From Vulcanisaeta souniana JCM 11219 (GTDB lineage Archaea > Thermoproteota > Thermoprotei > Thermoproteales > Thermocladiaceae): 64,000 bases of DNA. Positions within the stretch are counted from its first letter, which is position 1, and every line of letters starts with the position of its first letter. Below, piece after piece: positions 52,721 to 61,352 of the stretch. The stretch lies in NCBI RefSeq assembly GCF_026000775.1, contig NZ_AP026830.1:1511056-1575055 (forward strand), read 5' to 3'. A program made the position numbers and the translations under genes. Under the pieces are notes generated by a model. That model saw only the letters and a list, made by a program, of their open reading frames with translations. It ran no database searches and was not told the DNA's origin.

Positions 52721-54049
52721 CATAGTTAAACTCATCGTGGACAAGAACACCCACGAGAAGCTAAAGGAACTGGCTATAGCAACAGCCAAGTGTTGGAACG
52801 AAGTGAACTGGTTAAGAATGCAGCAGTTCAAGAGGGGGGAGGGGGTTGATTTCGCTAGGACTGAGAAGCAGGTTTATGATAGGCATAAACACGTGCTGAG
52901 GGTTAATGTTCAACAAGTCACGAGGACTGGAGAAGCTTCTTCTCCCTAATCGAAGAGAAGAAGGAGGGTAAACTACCGAAATGGTTTAAACCAAGACCTC
53001 CAGGGTACTGGAAGGATAACGGGAAATACAAACTGATCCTAATCATTAGGAACGACCGTTACGATGTGAATGAAAGCGAGAGGGTCATCTATTTGAAGGA
53101 CTTTAAGCTAGCCTTAAAGTTTAAGGGAAAACTTAAGTGGCATGGGAAGCAGGGTAGGCTTGAGATTCACTATAACGATGCCAGGAGGAGTTGGTACGCC
53201 TACATTCCAGTGGAGGTTGAGGTTAATAACCAGGTTAGTGGTGGTTTAAGGGCTTCCGTGGACTTGGGTATTGTTAATTTGGCAACCGTCTACGTTGAGG
53301 ACGGCAATTGGTACCTATTCAAGGGTGGTGGAGTTCTCTCCCAATACGAGTACTACAGTAAGAAGGTGAGCAGCGTACAGAAGGTTTTAGCTAGGCATGG
53401 CCAGAGGAGTAGTAAGAGGCTTAAGCTTCTTTACGATAAGAGGAGTAGGTTCCTGAAGCATGCTTTGAATAGCATGGTTAGGAAGGTAATGGAGGAGTTG
53501 AGGGCAAAGGGTGTAAGCGAGGTTGTTGTGGGTTATCCTAAAGAGATTGGTAGGAACCACGGTAATAAGCTCACGGTGAACTTCTGGAATTACGGTTATG
53601 TTATTAAGCGTTTTGAGGAGGTTGGGGAGGAATTAGGGATGAGGGTTGTTAAGGTGGATGAATCAAATACTTCTAAGACTTGTTCCCTATGCGGGGAAGC
53701 CCACGAGGGTGGGCGTGTAAAACGCGGCCTCTTCAAGTGTCCCCGCGTGGGGAGGATCATTAATGCGGATTTGAATGGGGCGATAAACATCCTACACATC
53801 CCCGAGTCCCTGGGAACCCAGCGTTGGGGGCTCCCCACGGTGAGGGATAGGGGTAATGGGCCTAAGGCCAGGCCCGTGGTCTACCGCTGGACGAACAGAG
53901 CGGGGTGGGTAACACCCGCCAGCTATGAAGTGATGAGGATGAAGGCAGTAAACCACAAACCAATGAACCGCCCTAAGGGAACCCCCACCCTTCAGGGTGG
54001 GGAGGAGGTCAGTTTGTGGGTAACCTATCGACGAAGTAAACCTTTCTAA
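52707..54049 (+). pseudogene. tnpB: TnpB RNA-guided nuclease, frameshifted with damaged zinc finger
   Basis: The frame from ATG 52707 gives a normal TnpB N terminus but stops at 52947-52949. A net loss of one base at about 52930 explains it: in the shifted frame FFSLIEEKKEGKLPKW continues smoothly into the rest of the protein, open from there to 54049. RuvC motifs remain: SVDLGIVNLATVYV and NADLNGAINIL with their aspartates, and VVVGYPKEIG between them. The zinc finger reads CSLCGEAH then KCPRVG, so the fourth cysteine is lost (Val). The frame runs through the right end into flanking DNA. TnpB normally cuts DNA guided by an RNA from the right end and helps keep the element. Confidence 0.85.
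53981..54012 (+). repeat. IS right end with subterminal hairpin
   Basis: Stem ccaccc/gggtgg with loop ttca, then ggggaggaggtcag. The last 12 bases recur at the end of the 4720-4768 relic. In this family the guide RNA scaffold ends at the right end, and the guide comes from flanking DNA starting at 54013. The final tca is also the reverse-strand stop codon of the truncated ligase. Confidence 0.7.
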
Positions 54050-55511
54050 GCTTCTTGTAAAATGCAACCCTAGAATTTACAAAGTCAATAAGATCCTTAT
54101 CAGACACCCTACTCCTATACTCATCATGAAGAACCACATATGCAACAGGTAATTGACCAACACTTGGGTCCTCGGCCTGCTCACCAGTTACATAAACCTC
54201 CTTAACAGCTGGATGTTTCATTAGCATTATCTCCAGATCACGCGGAAATATTGGGTAGCCCTTATACTTAATCATCCTCTTCCTAACACCCCTGAAGTAA
54301 AGTAGGCCCTTGTCATCCATAACCATTAAGTCGCCGGTTAATAACCAACCATTATGAAAGGCCCTCCTCGTATCATCCGGGTCTGAGTAACCCTTCATCA
54401 CCCAGGGAGCCCTGGCCACTAACTCACCAACTTCACCCACGCCTAATTCCCTGGATGGATTGTTGGGGTCTACTATTTTCAATTCGGCGCCAAGAATTGC
54501 AGAACCAACAGTGTTAGTCACTTCCTTATACTTAATTGGTTGAACGGTAAGTACGTATGCCTCGGTCAAGCCATAGAACTGAATAAGCGGTATGCCGAAC
54601 CTTTGGTAAAAACCTAGTTGTGTTGATGGTGATAATGGTGCAGCCGCTGAAAGTGTCAGTCTTAGTGATGATAACATGCCTGGACTCAAGTCCTTATTAT
54701 TAAGGATTTGATCAAACATTAGAGGTACGCCAGCGAACACGGTTACACCATGCCTATGTATTAACACAGGTGTATCATTAGCATCAAAACGCCTGGCAAT
54801 AACTACCCTAGCGCCTCTAACGAAGGCCGACATGAACTCCGTAAGTCCAAGTATATGGGATAATTGAGCCACCACTAGGGCAGAGTCACTTTGGCCAAGC
54901 CCTATTGCTTCACCGAATGCATATGGACCCGAATACAGACTGAAGTATGTGTGCCAAACCTGCATGGTTCTTCCAGCAATACCAGCGTAATAATAAACTA
55001 GGCCAACATCATCCTTCTTAACCTCCACGGGTTTGAAACCAGTCAATGAACCAGTACCTAGTAAATCCTGAAAACTTAGTACGTTTTCCTTAGCTGTGTC
55101 AACACTGATGACTTTATATTTCGATAAGACGGTTGATTCCCTCTCGATGACGGACTTATCGGTAATAACAACCTTAGGAACAGAATCACTTAGTTGGTAA
55201 TCGAGGTCCTCATATATTGTTAATGGATCTATCATAACCGTTGCAGCACCAAGCATCCATGCTGCGAATAATGAAATAACGGCTTCCACGCTATTGCTCA
55301 TCATTATCGCAACCCTATCTCCATAATTAACGCCAAGTCTACTGAGAGAGTTCGCTAACTTAACTGATTTATTATAGAGTTCCTCATACGTTAACGATAA
55401 ACCATACTCGTCGATTAATAATACGTCATTAGGACGGTTCCTTAAGTACTCAAGTAATGCATCAATAGGGTTTTGATGGGGATAATTCAATTCTGTTGGC
55501 ATTGGCATCAC
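54009..55511 (-). CDS. AMP-dependent acyl-CoA synthetase family protein, 3'-truncated at the IS
   Basis: A 500-residue ANL-superfamily protein, second gene after an acetyl-CoA-synthetase-like gene (start overlaps its stop by four bases). GDRVAIMMSNS, IQFYGLTEAYVLTV (A5) and LLTGDLMVMDDKGLLYFRGVRKRMIKYKGY (A7/A8) are typical. It ends LRKVYFVDRLPTN, exactly before the expected xxGKxxRR segment with the catalytic lysine, and its TGA stop comes from the IS right end. The P-loop A3 region is also abnormal: YYYAGIAGRTMQV near residue 175 replaces YTSGTTGxPKG. So the product is probably not a normal adenylating enzyme. Confidence 0.8.
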   Translation of the reverse strand: MMPMPTELNYPHQNPIDALLEYLRNRPNDVLLIDEYGLSLTYEELYNKSVKLANSLSRLGVNYGDRVAIMMSNSVEAVISLFAAWMLGAATVMIDPLTIYEDLDYQLSDSVPKVVITDKSVIERESTVLSKYKVISVDTAKENVLSFQDLLGTGSLTGFKPVEVKKDDVGLVYYYAGIAGRTMQVWHTYFSLYSGPYAFGEAIGLGQSDSALVVAQLSHILGLTEFMSAFVRGARVVIARRFDANDTPVLIHRHGVTVFAGVPLMFDQILNNKDLSPGMLSSLRLTLSAAAPLSPSTQLGFYQRFGIPLIQFYGLTEAYVLTVQPIKYKEVTNTVGSAILGAELKIVDPNNPSRELGVGEVGELVARAPWVMKGYSDPDDTRRAFHNGWLLTGDLMVMDDKGLLYFRGVRKRMIKYKGYPIFPRDLEIMLMKHPAVKEVYVTGEQAEDPSVGQLPVAYVVLHDEYRSRVSDKDLIDFVNSRVAFYKKLRKVYFVDRLPTN

Positions 55512-57400
55512 GGCTTTATGTAACCACGCTCCATTAAGGCAGCCTTTATATCATCTAATGTCCTAATATCATCTAGTGTCGATACATCGCCATATGGTTC
55601 ATTCCTCACCAACGCTCTCAATAGCCTCCTCATTATCTTCCCGGACTTGGTCTTTGGTAACCTCCTTACTACTACTACATCATCTACCCTAGTCCCTGAC
55701 GCCCTTGCGAACTCCTTAATATCATTAATCAAGGTCTCGGATGGGGTCTCCCCAGACTTTAGTACGACAAACGCCAGGACCTTCTCACCACCGCCAGGTG
55801 CTGGAACACCCACGACTGCTGCCTCGGCGACTGCCCTGTGCCTTGCGAGGATACCCTCTATATCCATTGTACCAAGTCTTTCACCGGCAATGCTTAGTAT
55901 GTCATCTGCCCTACCAAGTACGTATAGATAACCATCAGAGTCGTAAAATCCATAATCACCTGTGTAGAAGTAACCGGGGAATCTGGACCAATACGTCTTT
56001 ATTAATCTCTCATAGTTGGAGTCATTCCACATCTTAGCCATTGCTGGGTTTGGAATGGCAATGACTATGTAACCCCTCTGCCCCGGCGGTAGTGGGTTAC
56101 CATCATCGTCAACCACAATCCACTTACTACCTGGGAATTGAATACCCGTCGAACCAGGCTTAAATGGTATTTCGCCAAGGCCATAGGGTGTTGCGGCTAT
56201 TGGTATTAAGTGCTCAGTCATCCAATAAGCATCCGCAATTATGGTATTTGGTAATTGCTGAATATACCACTCAGCAACACCTGGATTGAGTGTCTCACCG
56301 GTGTTGAGTATTATTTTTAAACTCGATAAATCTCCCTTAAGGGTCTCCTCGCCAATGCTCCTAATCGTGTAAAGTGTGGTTGTGCTGCTCCAGATAAGTG
56401 AGACGCGGTACTTCTCAATAATCCTAGCAAATAAATCCCTCTTATAACCAATAAATCCCTCGAATAAAAGACTCGTTAACCCCATCACGGGCGCCGTATA
56501 TAAATTAGCCATAGGCCATACAGGCCAGCCTAGTTCGCTTATTGTCCACCAAACATCCGTATCTTGCGGATTAAACAACGCCCTAAATGTCCAGTTAAGT
56601 CCTGTTGGGTAACCACCATTACTCTGCCATAAACCCTTAGGCCTTCCCGTCGTACCCGACGTGTAGTATATAGTGGCTGGTTCGTTTGCCTCAACCGGCG
56701 TGGATTCAACATAGACCTTGCCCTTGGGTGCCACATCCTCATACACGATATCCCTACCCTGCTTAATATTAAAGTCAGAAAAACTCCTGGAGACCACGAG
56801 TACTTTCTCCACGGGTGTCTGATATCTTTCGAGTGTCCTATCAATTAAGTCCTTCATCCTGACTTCCTCACCAGCCCTAAATCCCTTTGATGCAACCACG
56901 AAGATCTTTGATCCACAATCCTGAAGTCTATATGCAAGGGTTTCCTCACTTAAACCTGCATAGTGAATTACGAGGGTAGCGCCAAGTCTATGTACGGCAA
57001 GACCGAAGTAAACTGCCTCCGGTATACTTGGCATCATCATTGACACCGTATCTCCCCTCCTAACGCCAAACTCCTTAAGTACGTAAGCAGCCCTATTCAC
57101 CTCCCTGTAAAGATCCCAGTAACTAATGACCTTATTATCGCCTCTCTCATTCTCATAGTAAAAAGCGACCTTATCAGCCCTGGTTGGTATGTGCCTATCA
57201 ACAGCATTATAACTAATGTTTAGATAACCACCCCTGAACCAATAAACATCAGGTGCCCTGCCCTCGAATATGGTCTTCGGTCTTTCAAACCACGTAAGGT
57301 AATAAGCCTTATCAGCCCAGAACTTAGCTGGGTTCTCAGCGGTCTCAATAGCCATTCGCCTTATCCTATCTAAGGAATAGAACTTTTGATTAATTGCCAT
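55508..57400 (-). CDS. AMP-forming acetyl-CoA synthetase-like acyl-CoA ligase
   Basis: A 630-residue ANL ligase, full length for acetyl-CoA synthetases. AENPAKFWADKAYYLTWFERP is typical of the ACS N terminus; A3 is YYTSGTTGRPKG near 247; A5 is DAYWMTEHLIP (WxTE); A7 is YFYTGDYGFYDSDGYLYVLGRADD; and A10 is LPKTKSGKIMRRLLR with the catalytic lysine near 588. It activates acetate, propionate or 3-hydroxypropionate-like acids to CoA esters. The hinge and acid-pocket residues do not let me pick the substrate. TATA-like gctttaaaa lies about 25 bases before the ATG. The truncated ligase follows in the same operon. Confidence 0.92.
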   Translation of the reverse strand: MAINQKFYSLDRIRRMAIETAENPAKFWADKAYYLTWFERPKTIFEGRAPDVYWFRGGYLNISYNAVDRHIPTRADKVAFYYENERGDNKVISYWDLYREVNRAAYVLKEFGVRRGDTVSMMMPSIPEAVYFGLAVHRLGATLVIHYAGLSEETLAYRLQDCGSKIFVVASKGFRAGEEVRMKDLIDRTLERYQTPVEKVLVVSRSFSDFNIKQGRDIVYEDVAPKGKVYVESTPVEANEPATIYYTSGTTGRPKGLWQSNGGYPTGLNWTFRALFNPQDTDVWWTISELGWPVWPMANLYTAPVMGLTSLLFEGFIGYKRDLFARIIEKYRVSLIWSSTTTLYTIRSIGEETLKGDLSSLKIILNTGETLNPGVAEWYIQQLPNTIIADAYWMTEHLIPIAATPYGLGEIPFKPGSTGIQFPGSKWIVVDDDGNPLPPGQRGYIVIAIPNPAMAKMWNDSNYERLIKTYWSRFPGYFYTGDYGFYDSDGYLYVLGRADDILSIAGERLGTMDIEGILARHRAVAEAAVVGVPAPGGGEKVLAFVVLKSGETPSETLINDIKEFARASGTRVDDVVVVRRLPKTKSGKIMRRLLRALVRNEPYGDVSTLDDIRTLDDIKAALMERGYIKP

Positions 57401-57728
57401 ATATTAATGATTATATTTGGGTTTTAAAGCATTACCTCATAAAATACATAGTTTTTATCAAATATAATTATTTATGTGAGTAAATTATTTCAATTAAGAA
57501 ATCACGATCTATGATAGTAATATAAACCATTAGTCACCTAAGCGACAATGGCGTGTATTTTTATATAGGCCTTTAATTCTTATGACTTATTAACTTAATT
57601 ATTCATTGACTTAGTGTCACTATATCTGATTTATCTCAGAATAATATCATTAATATTGTGTTTATTTTCGTAATTTATTTGGTGATTCGACAAACAAGTA
57701 TTTAAGTATTCAGGTACTTTCTGATTTA
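57401..57728. promoter_or_regulatory. AT-rich divergent promoter region, 328 bases
   Basis: No gene is visible. The leftward ligase operon has a TATA-like box at 57421-57429 (minus strand) and the rightward GltB-like gene one at about 57699-57708, each some 25 bases from its ATG. A perfect short inverted repeat, tctga-6 bases-tcaga, sits at 57625-57640, about 90 bases before the rightward start, a possible regulator site. Nothing else stands out. Confidence 0.5.
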
Positions 57729-59111
57729 ATGATCACCGACTTGGCAAAAATCATTGTTAGGTTTAGGGCTTATTGGGCATTAATTAGGGGTCTTAGGGAT
57801 TTTATTGAGGATTACCCATTTGATGAGATTGCGATTAAAGCTATTAAGGGCCGCAATGCGGTTTACCCATTTGGTGAGGTCGCTACCTACGGTTCCGCCA
57901 TACTTGGTTCCGGGGTTTATGACAGGAGGGGATTTCCGCGTGTCAAGACTCTAGACAATTCAATAATACTATTACCACCGGCATTCACGCCTAGGAGGCT
58001 TGATAAGATGGCTGAGTTGCTTCGGGAACCGACATTCATGGACGTGAACCTTGAGGGTTCATTGGGTGGTTTTAAGGCTTCCATGCCGATGGTTGTTGGT
58101 TCAATGGGGTCAACAGCAATAGCAAGCAGTTTTAGTCTTGACATAGCCAGGGCGACGGCCAAGGCAGGCATCATCATGGGTATTGGGGAGAATGTGGCCA
58201 CAGTAAGGGGTTACTCGAGGAGGTATACCAGGGGTCATCCAAGTTTTAAGGAGAGGTTGATGGCTTACTTAACGAATGTTGATAAGTATGGTGGGGTCAT
58301 TATTCAGCAGAATGTGGAGGATGCATATGATGAGCTTTGGAATAAGGTGTATAGCGATAAGGATGTTGAGCCCTACATAGAGGAAGGCCTTGTTGGGTTT
58401 GAGATTAAGATGGGGCAGGGAGCTAAGCCTGGGCTTGGCGGTGTGATTAAGATTCCCAAGGAGGAGGCCATTAGGCTTAAGGCTAAGTACCACTTCGAAA
58501 TTGATCCAGAGAAGGTTAAGGACAAGTTCATAACTAGGTACTCGGTTCCTGGCACGTACACGGAGGACATTCTTAGAGGTATGATTAGGTTCATGAAGAC
58601 GGCGTATCCGAGGGCCAGGATATGGATCAAGCTTGGGCCATACAGGGACGTGGATAGGGTAATCAGCATAGCCTATGAGGAGGGTGCCCACGCGGTTGTG
58701 ATTGATGGTAAGGAGGGTGGCACAGGAATGGCACCTTCAGTGGCCATGAAGGACCTGGGTTACCCAACCATAGCAGCCCTTAAGAAAATACATGATGCCA
58801 GGAAGTTGGGAATAACGGACACATCCCTACTACTTGCTGGTAGGCTCTATAATGGCTCGCATGTGGTTAAGGCCATGGCCCTGGGCGCCAGTGGTACCTA
58901 TATGGCTAGGCCATTCCTAATAGCGGCAATGGTTAAGGGCGAGAGGGGTGTCCTAAACTACATTGAGGCTGTTAAGGAGGAGATGCAAATGCTGGTGTCC
59001 GCATTGGGTAAGTACGACATTAAGGAGGTCGGTACAGAGGATATTGCGGCAATTGATAAGGACATTGCAGAGATGTTCGGTGTTCCCTACGTCTACTCAT
59101 CCTCGTTTTAA
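57729..59111 (+). CDS. Archaeal-type glutamate synthase-like FMN protein (GltB central domain)
   Basis: A 460-residue protein matching only the FMN/[Fe-S]-barrel domain of glutamate synthase. GSMGSTAIASSFSLDIARATAKAGIIMGIGEN is the early barrel, QGAKPGLGGVIKIPKEEA a family hallmark, GAHAVVIDGKEGGTGMAPSVAMKDLGYPTIAAL the FMN-phosphate loop (key GGTGMAP), and LAGRLYNGSHVVKAMALGAS follows. The amidotransferase domain is absent, as usual in archaea where domains are split between genes. It would make glutamate from 2-oxoglutarate with ammonia from a separate subunit, or have another FMN oxidoreductase role. No glutaminase subunit is adjacent. The upstream region has a TATA-like box 25 bases before the ATG. 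Confidence 0.85.
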   Translation: MITDLAKIIVRFRAYWALIRGLRDFIEDYPFDEIAIKAIKGRNAVYPFGEVATYGSAILGSGVYDRRGFPRVKTLDNSIILLPPAFTPRRLDKMAELLREPTFMDVNLEGSLGGFKASMPMVVGSMGSTAIASSFSLDIARATAKAGIIMGIGENVATVRGYSRRYTRGHPSFKERLMAYLTNVDKYGGVIIQQNVEDAYDELWNKVYSDKDVEPYIEEGLVGFEIKMGQGAKPGLGGVIKIPKEEAIRLKAKYHFEIDPEKVKDKFITRYSVPGTYTEDILRGMIRFMKTAYPRARIWIKLGPYRDVDRVISIAYEEGAHAVVIDGKEGGTGMAPSVAMKDLGYPTIAALKKIHDARKLGITDTSLLLAGRLYNGSHVVKAMALGASGTYMARPFLIAAMVKGERGVLNYIEAVKEEMQMLVSALGKYDIKEVGTEDIAAIDKDIAEMFGVPYVYSSSF

Positions 59112-59150
59112 TGGGTCTAGCTTAATAATGGGCTATTTTTAGCGCATATC

Positions 59151-60020
59151 GTGAACCTGAGGGCATTTATTAAGCTTTCTAGGATTGAACATGGAGTATT
59201 AACGAGCCTGATAGTTGTTGCATCATACATAATAGCTGGTGGCAGGAGTGCCATAGCCATGGCACTTCTCTTCCTTGCATCATTACTTACGGAAATCTTC
59301 CTTTTTGCGACTAATGACATTTTTAATGTTGAGGAGGATAGGGTTAACAGGCCGGATGCGCCTATTGTGAGCGGCGAGGTTTCCATTAGGGAGGCCTGGG
59401 CCTTATCATTGCTATCTGTGGTCATTGCGGTATTGCTTAATGTGCTTGGTATTGCCATGAGGTATTTAATGGATTGGAGTATTGTAATATTAGCCTTAGC
59501 CATTTTCCTCGGCTTTTTCTATAATTATGGGTTGAAGAGAGTCATTATTGTGAATAATGTCCTTGTGGCAATTACATCATCATTAACATTTCTTTACGGA
59601 TTATACGCAGTTTCCTCAATACCGCCAACCCTAAACCTCCCATATTTATTGTTCATTGTTTCCTTCCTGGCCACAATGGGTAGGGAGCTAGTTAAGGGTG
59701 CACTTGATGTGGCTGGTGATGCTAGGGCTGGTGTTAAAACCATGGCCAATGTTTATGGTATTAGAACAGCGGTAATAATGGCTGTGGCCTTTACCTTACT
59801 AGCGGTTGCTGTGTCTCCATTAATAATTATATCCTCACGTGGATTTCCCGGTATCATCCTCTCAATCGGTGTTGTAATAACCGATGCGATGTTGCTGTAC
59901 ATAAGCATAGTTGTTTTAACGAGACCTAATTACATGAGTAGGTTTAGGACCTTGGCATTGGGCGCCATGTCCATTACAATAATTGCATATTTATTATTTG
60001 CATTACTACTGATCCTCTAG
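59151..60020 (+). CDS. UbiA-family prenyltransferase, DGGGP synthase-like
   Basis: A 289-residue membrane prenyltransferase with about eight spans and GTG start. The first aspartate-rich motif is FATNDIFNVEEDRVNRPDAPIVSG near residue 60-80 (NDxxxxxxD), the second is KGALDVAGDARAGVKTMANVYG near 183 (DxxGD). Archaeal relatives include digeranylgeranylglyceryl phosphate synthase (second ether bond of archaeal lipids), and enzymes of quinone or haem-side-chain synthesis. CDP-archaeol synthase, the next enzyme of the lipid pathway, is encoded 340 bases away, which supports DGGGP synthase. Confidence 0.82.
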   Translation: MNLRAFIKLSRIEHGVLTSLIVVASYIIAGGRSAIAMALLFLASLLTEIFLFATNDIFNVEEDRVNRPDAPIVSGEVSIREAWALSLLSVVIAVLLNVLGIAMRYLMDWSIVILALAIFLGFFYNYGLKRVIIVNNVLVAITSSLTFLYGLYAVSSIPPTLNLPYLLFIVSFLATMGRELVKGALDVAGDARAGVKTMANVYGIRTAVIMAVAFTLLAVAVSPLIIISSRGFPGIILSIGVVITDAMLLYISIVVLTRPNYMSRFRTLALGAMSITIIAYLLFALLLIL

Positions 60021-60316
60021 ATACCTAGGACGCTCCTGAGGATGGTTAGGTAATTAACCTCCCTAAACTTCATTTCCTTGAGTGAGGGTATCTCGATAAG
60101 CATGGGTTTTCTCATTTTCAGTCTTAACTTATCAAAGTCCTCCCTTACCCTATCCGCAAGATCACTAGTTATTAATATAGCCCCAACGCCCTCCTCAAGG
60201 CTTAATTCCTTAATTAATGAGAGCACATCCTCATTTTCACCCACTACTTTGCCCTCAAACCCCATTAACCTGAATGTATAAACTGTATGCTCATCACCAA
60301 GTACCACAGCACGCAC
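60017..60316 (-). CDS. atpF: A-type ATP synthase subunit F
   Basis: A 99-residue Rossmann-like protein. VVLGDEHTVYTFRLMGFEGKVV is the typical start of A/V-ATPase subunit F (quoted in part), GVGAILITSDLADRVREDFDKLR the second half-domain, and PMLIEIPSLKE the usual strand end. It is the central-stalk coupling subunit. The other ATP synthase genes are not near, so the gene is split from the main operon here. It overlaps the UbiA gene's end by four bases (convergent) and follows carS on the same strand by 42 bases. Confidence 0.85.
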   Translation of the reverse strand: MRAVVLGDEHTVYTFRLMGFEGKVVGENEDVLSLIKELSLEEGVGAILITSDLADRVREDFDKLRLKMRKPMLIEIPSLKEMKFREVNYLTILRSVLGI

Positions 60317-60358
60317 GGTAATGCTGGCTCTGCCGAATTTATAAAGTTAATTTCACAA

Positions 60359-60898
60359 TTACCAAGGCTCCCTCTTGAGCCCGAGTAGGTAGGCTACTGT
60401 GTTCGTGGCTAGGTGTATCGGTGGCGTTATCAACACGGCGAACATCACATAAATAGCCCTAAGGGCACTTGGTTGGATCAACCATAGAGCCAATAACGCG
60501 GCCAATAGGAAATCCAACTGGTCAAGCAATGGCGCAGGCGCACCACGGGGTAGCCCAAGCCTCCTCTTAATGAAAGCTCCAAGTAAATCGCCAAGCAATG
60601 CGGCAATGCACATTACAAATACAGCCAGTGGGTCAGGTAGTTCAGAGGGTACGCTTACCACGCTTGATACGATCATGTACGTTAATTCACCAATTATAAA
60701 ACCAACCAAGAGACCAGTGGCGAAACCCTCATAGGTTTTCCCATCACCGAACAGCCTCCTTCCATCAATGAAGTTCCTACCGAAATCCATTGGCGTTCTA
60801 CGCCTAAACACCTTACTGGCCACAACAGGGGTTGCGTTGGCCACGTATGGAGGCCAAATAATCAACAACGTGATTATGAAATCCCAGAGTAAGCTCAC
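60359..60898 (-). CDS. carS: CDP-archaeol synthase
   Basis: A 179-residue integral membrane protein (DUF46/CarS), transferring CMP from CTP to 2,3-bis-O-geranylgeranylglyceryl phosphate. IIWPPYVANATPVVASKVF is the family start; PMDFGRNFIDGRRLFGDGKTYEGFATGLLVG carries the key conserved run (DGRRLFGDGKTYEG); LLGDLLGAFIKRRLGLPRGAPAPLLDQLDFLLAALL the second conserved acidic/basic run. About five spans. It is on the same strand as, and six bases after, a C2H2 zinc-finger gene. Confidence 0.93.
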   Translation of the reverse strand: MSLLWDFIITLLIIWPPYVANATPVVASKVFRRRTPMDFGRNFIDGRRLFGDGKTYEGFATGLLVGFIIGELTYMIVSSVVSVPSELPDPLAVFVMCIAALLGDLLGAFIKRRLGLPRGAPAPLLDQLDFLLAALLALWLIQPSALRAIYVMFAVLITPPIHLATNTVAYLLGLKREPW

Positions 60899-60904
60899 GC
60901 ATAA

Positions 60905-61312
60905 TCACTCAAAACTATGTCTCTTAAGCAAGTGCGTTATCGCCGAGTTCTTCGTTATGAATTCCTGACCACACACGAGGCAGTAATAAATATCCATGCC
61001 ATTACGCCTAACCGAAACTATCAAGTGCTCCTTCATGTGCCTAAGGAATGCTCCCTCACTATTCAATTTCGCACCACACACATCACATGTTATTGTTTTT
61101 CCGCCTATACGCCCATGCTTACGCATATGAGTCACAAAGGAGTTTGCATCAACCTCAGCACCGCACTTTGGACACCTCAATTTAGACCTTGGTGTAGCCT
61201 TTATTACAGCCTCAGCAACCTTATTGGTGTCACTCCCCATGTAATCACAGATAGGGCAGACTACGACTTTCGTTAATGACTTGGCAACAGTACTCATAGT
61301 CGTGGAAGACAT
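60905..61312 (-). CDS. C2H2 zinc-finger protein with extra zinc ribbon
   Basis: A 135-residue protein with several metal sites: CPICDYMG near residue 18, CPKCGAEVDANSFVTHMRKH (about 48-67), CDVCGAKLNSEGAFLRHMKEH (about 75-95) and CLVCGQEFITKNSAITHLLKRH (about 111-132). The last three are canonical C2H2 fingers; the first pair may join others. Archaeal C2H2 proteins are few and often bind DNA or RNA. Its role is unknown; it precedes carS by six bases. Divergent from 61353. Confidence 0.85.
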   Translation of the reverse strand: MSSTTMSTVAKSLTKVVVCPICDYMGSDTNKVAEAVIKATPRSKLRCPKCGAEVDANSFVTHMRKHGRIGGKTITCDVCGAKLNSEGAFLRHMKEHLIVSVRRNGMDIYYCLVCGQEFITKNSAITHLLKRHSFE

Positions 61313-61322
61313 AACCCACTCA

Positions 61323-61332
61323 CTTTTTAAGT
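61323..61332 (+). promoter_or_regulatory. TATA-like box that supports a GTG start at 61353
   Basis: The run ctttttaagt is centred 26 bases before GTG 61353, which makes a leaderless transcript beginning at that codon likely, rather than a start at the later ATG 61377. Confidence 0.45.
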
Positions 61333-61352
61333 TCTAACACTTGTAACTAACG

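Larger units (their letters stand above)
52239..54012 (+). mobile_element. IS200/IS605-family insertion sequence with tnpA and decayed tnpB
   Basis: A 1774-base element. The left end starts gacaaaaagaatgacaag followed by the hairpin cgcccttcagggcg; the right end has a related hairpin ccacccttcagggtgg and ends ggaggaggtcag. No inverted terminal repeats or target duplication are expected in this family. It carries a Y1 transposase and a TnpB, overlapping by 14 bases. It sits 36 bases after moeA and its last bases supply the stop codon of the leftward ligase gene. A 48-base end-only relic occurs at 4720-4768. TnpA is intact, so the copy may still move; TnpB is broken. Confidence 0.92.
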
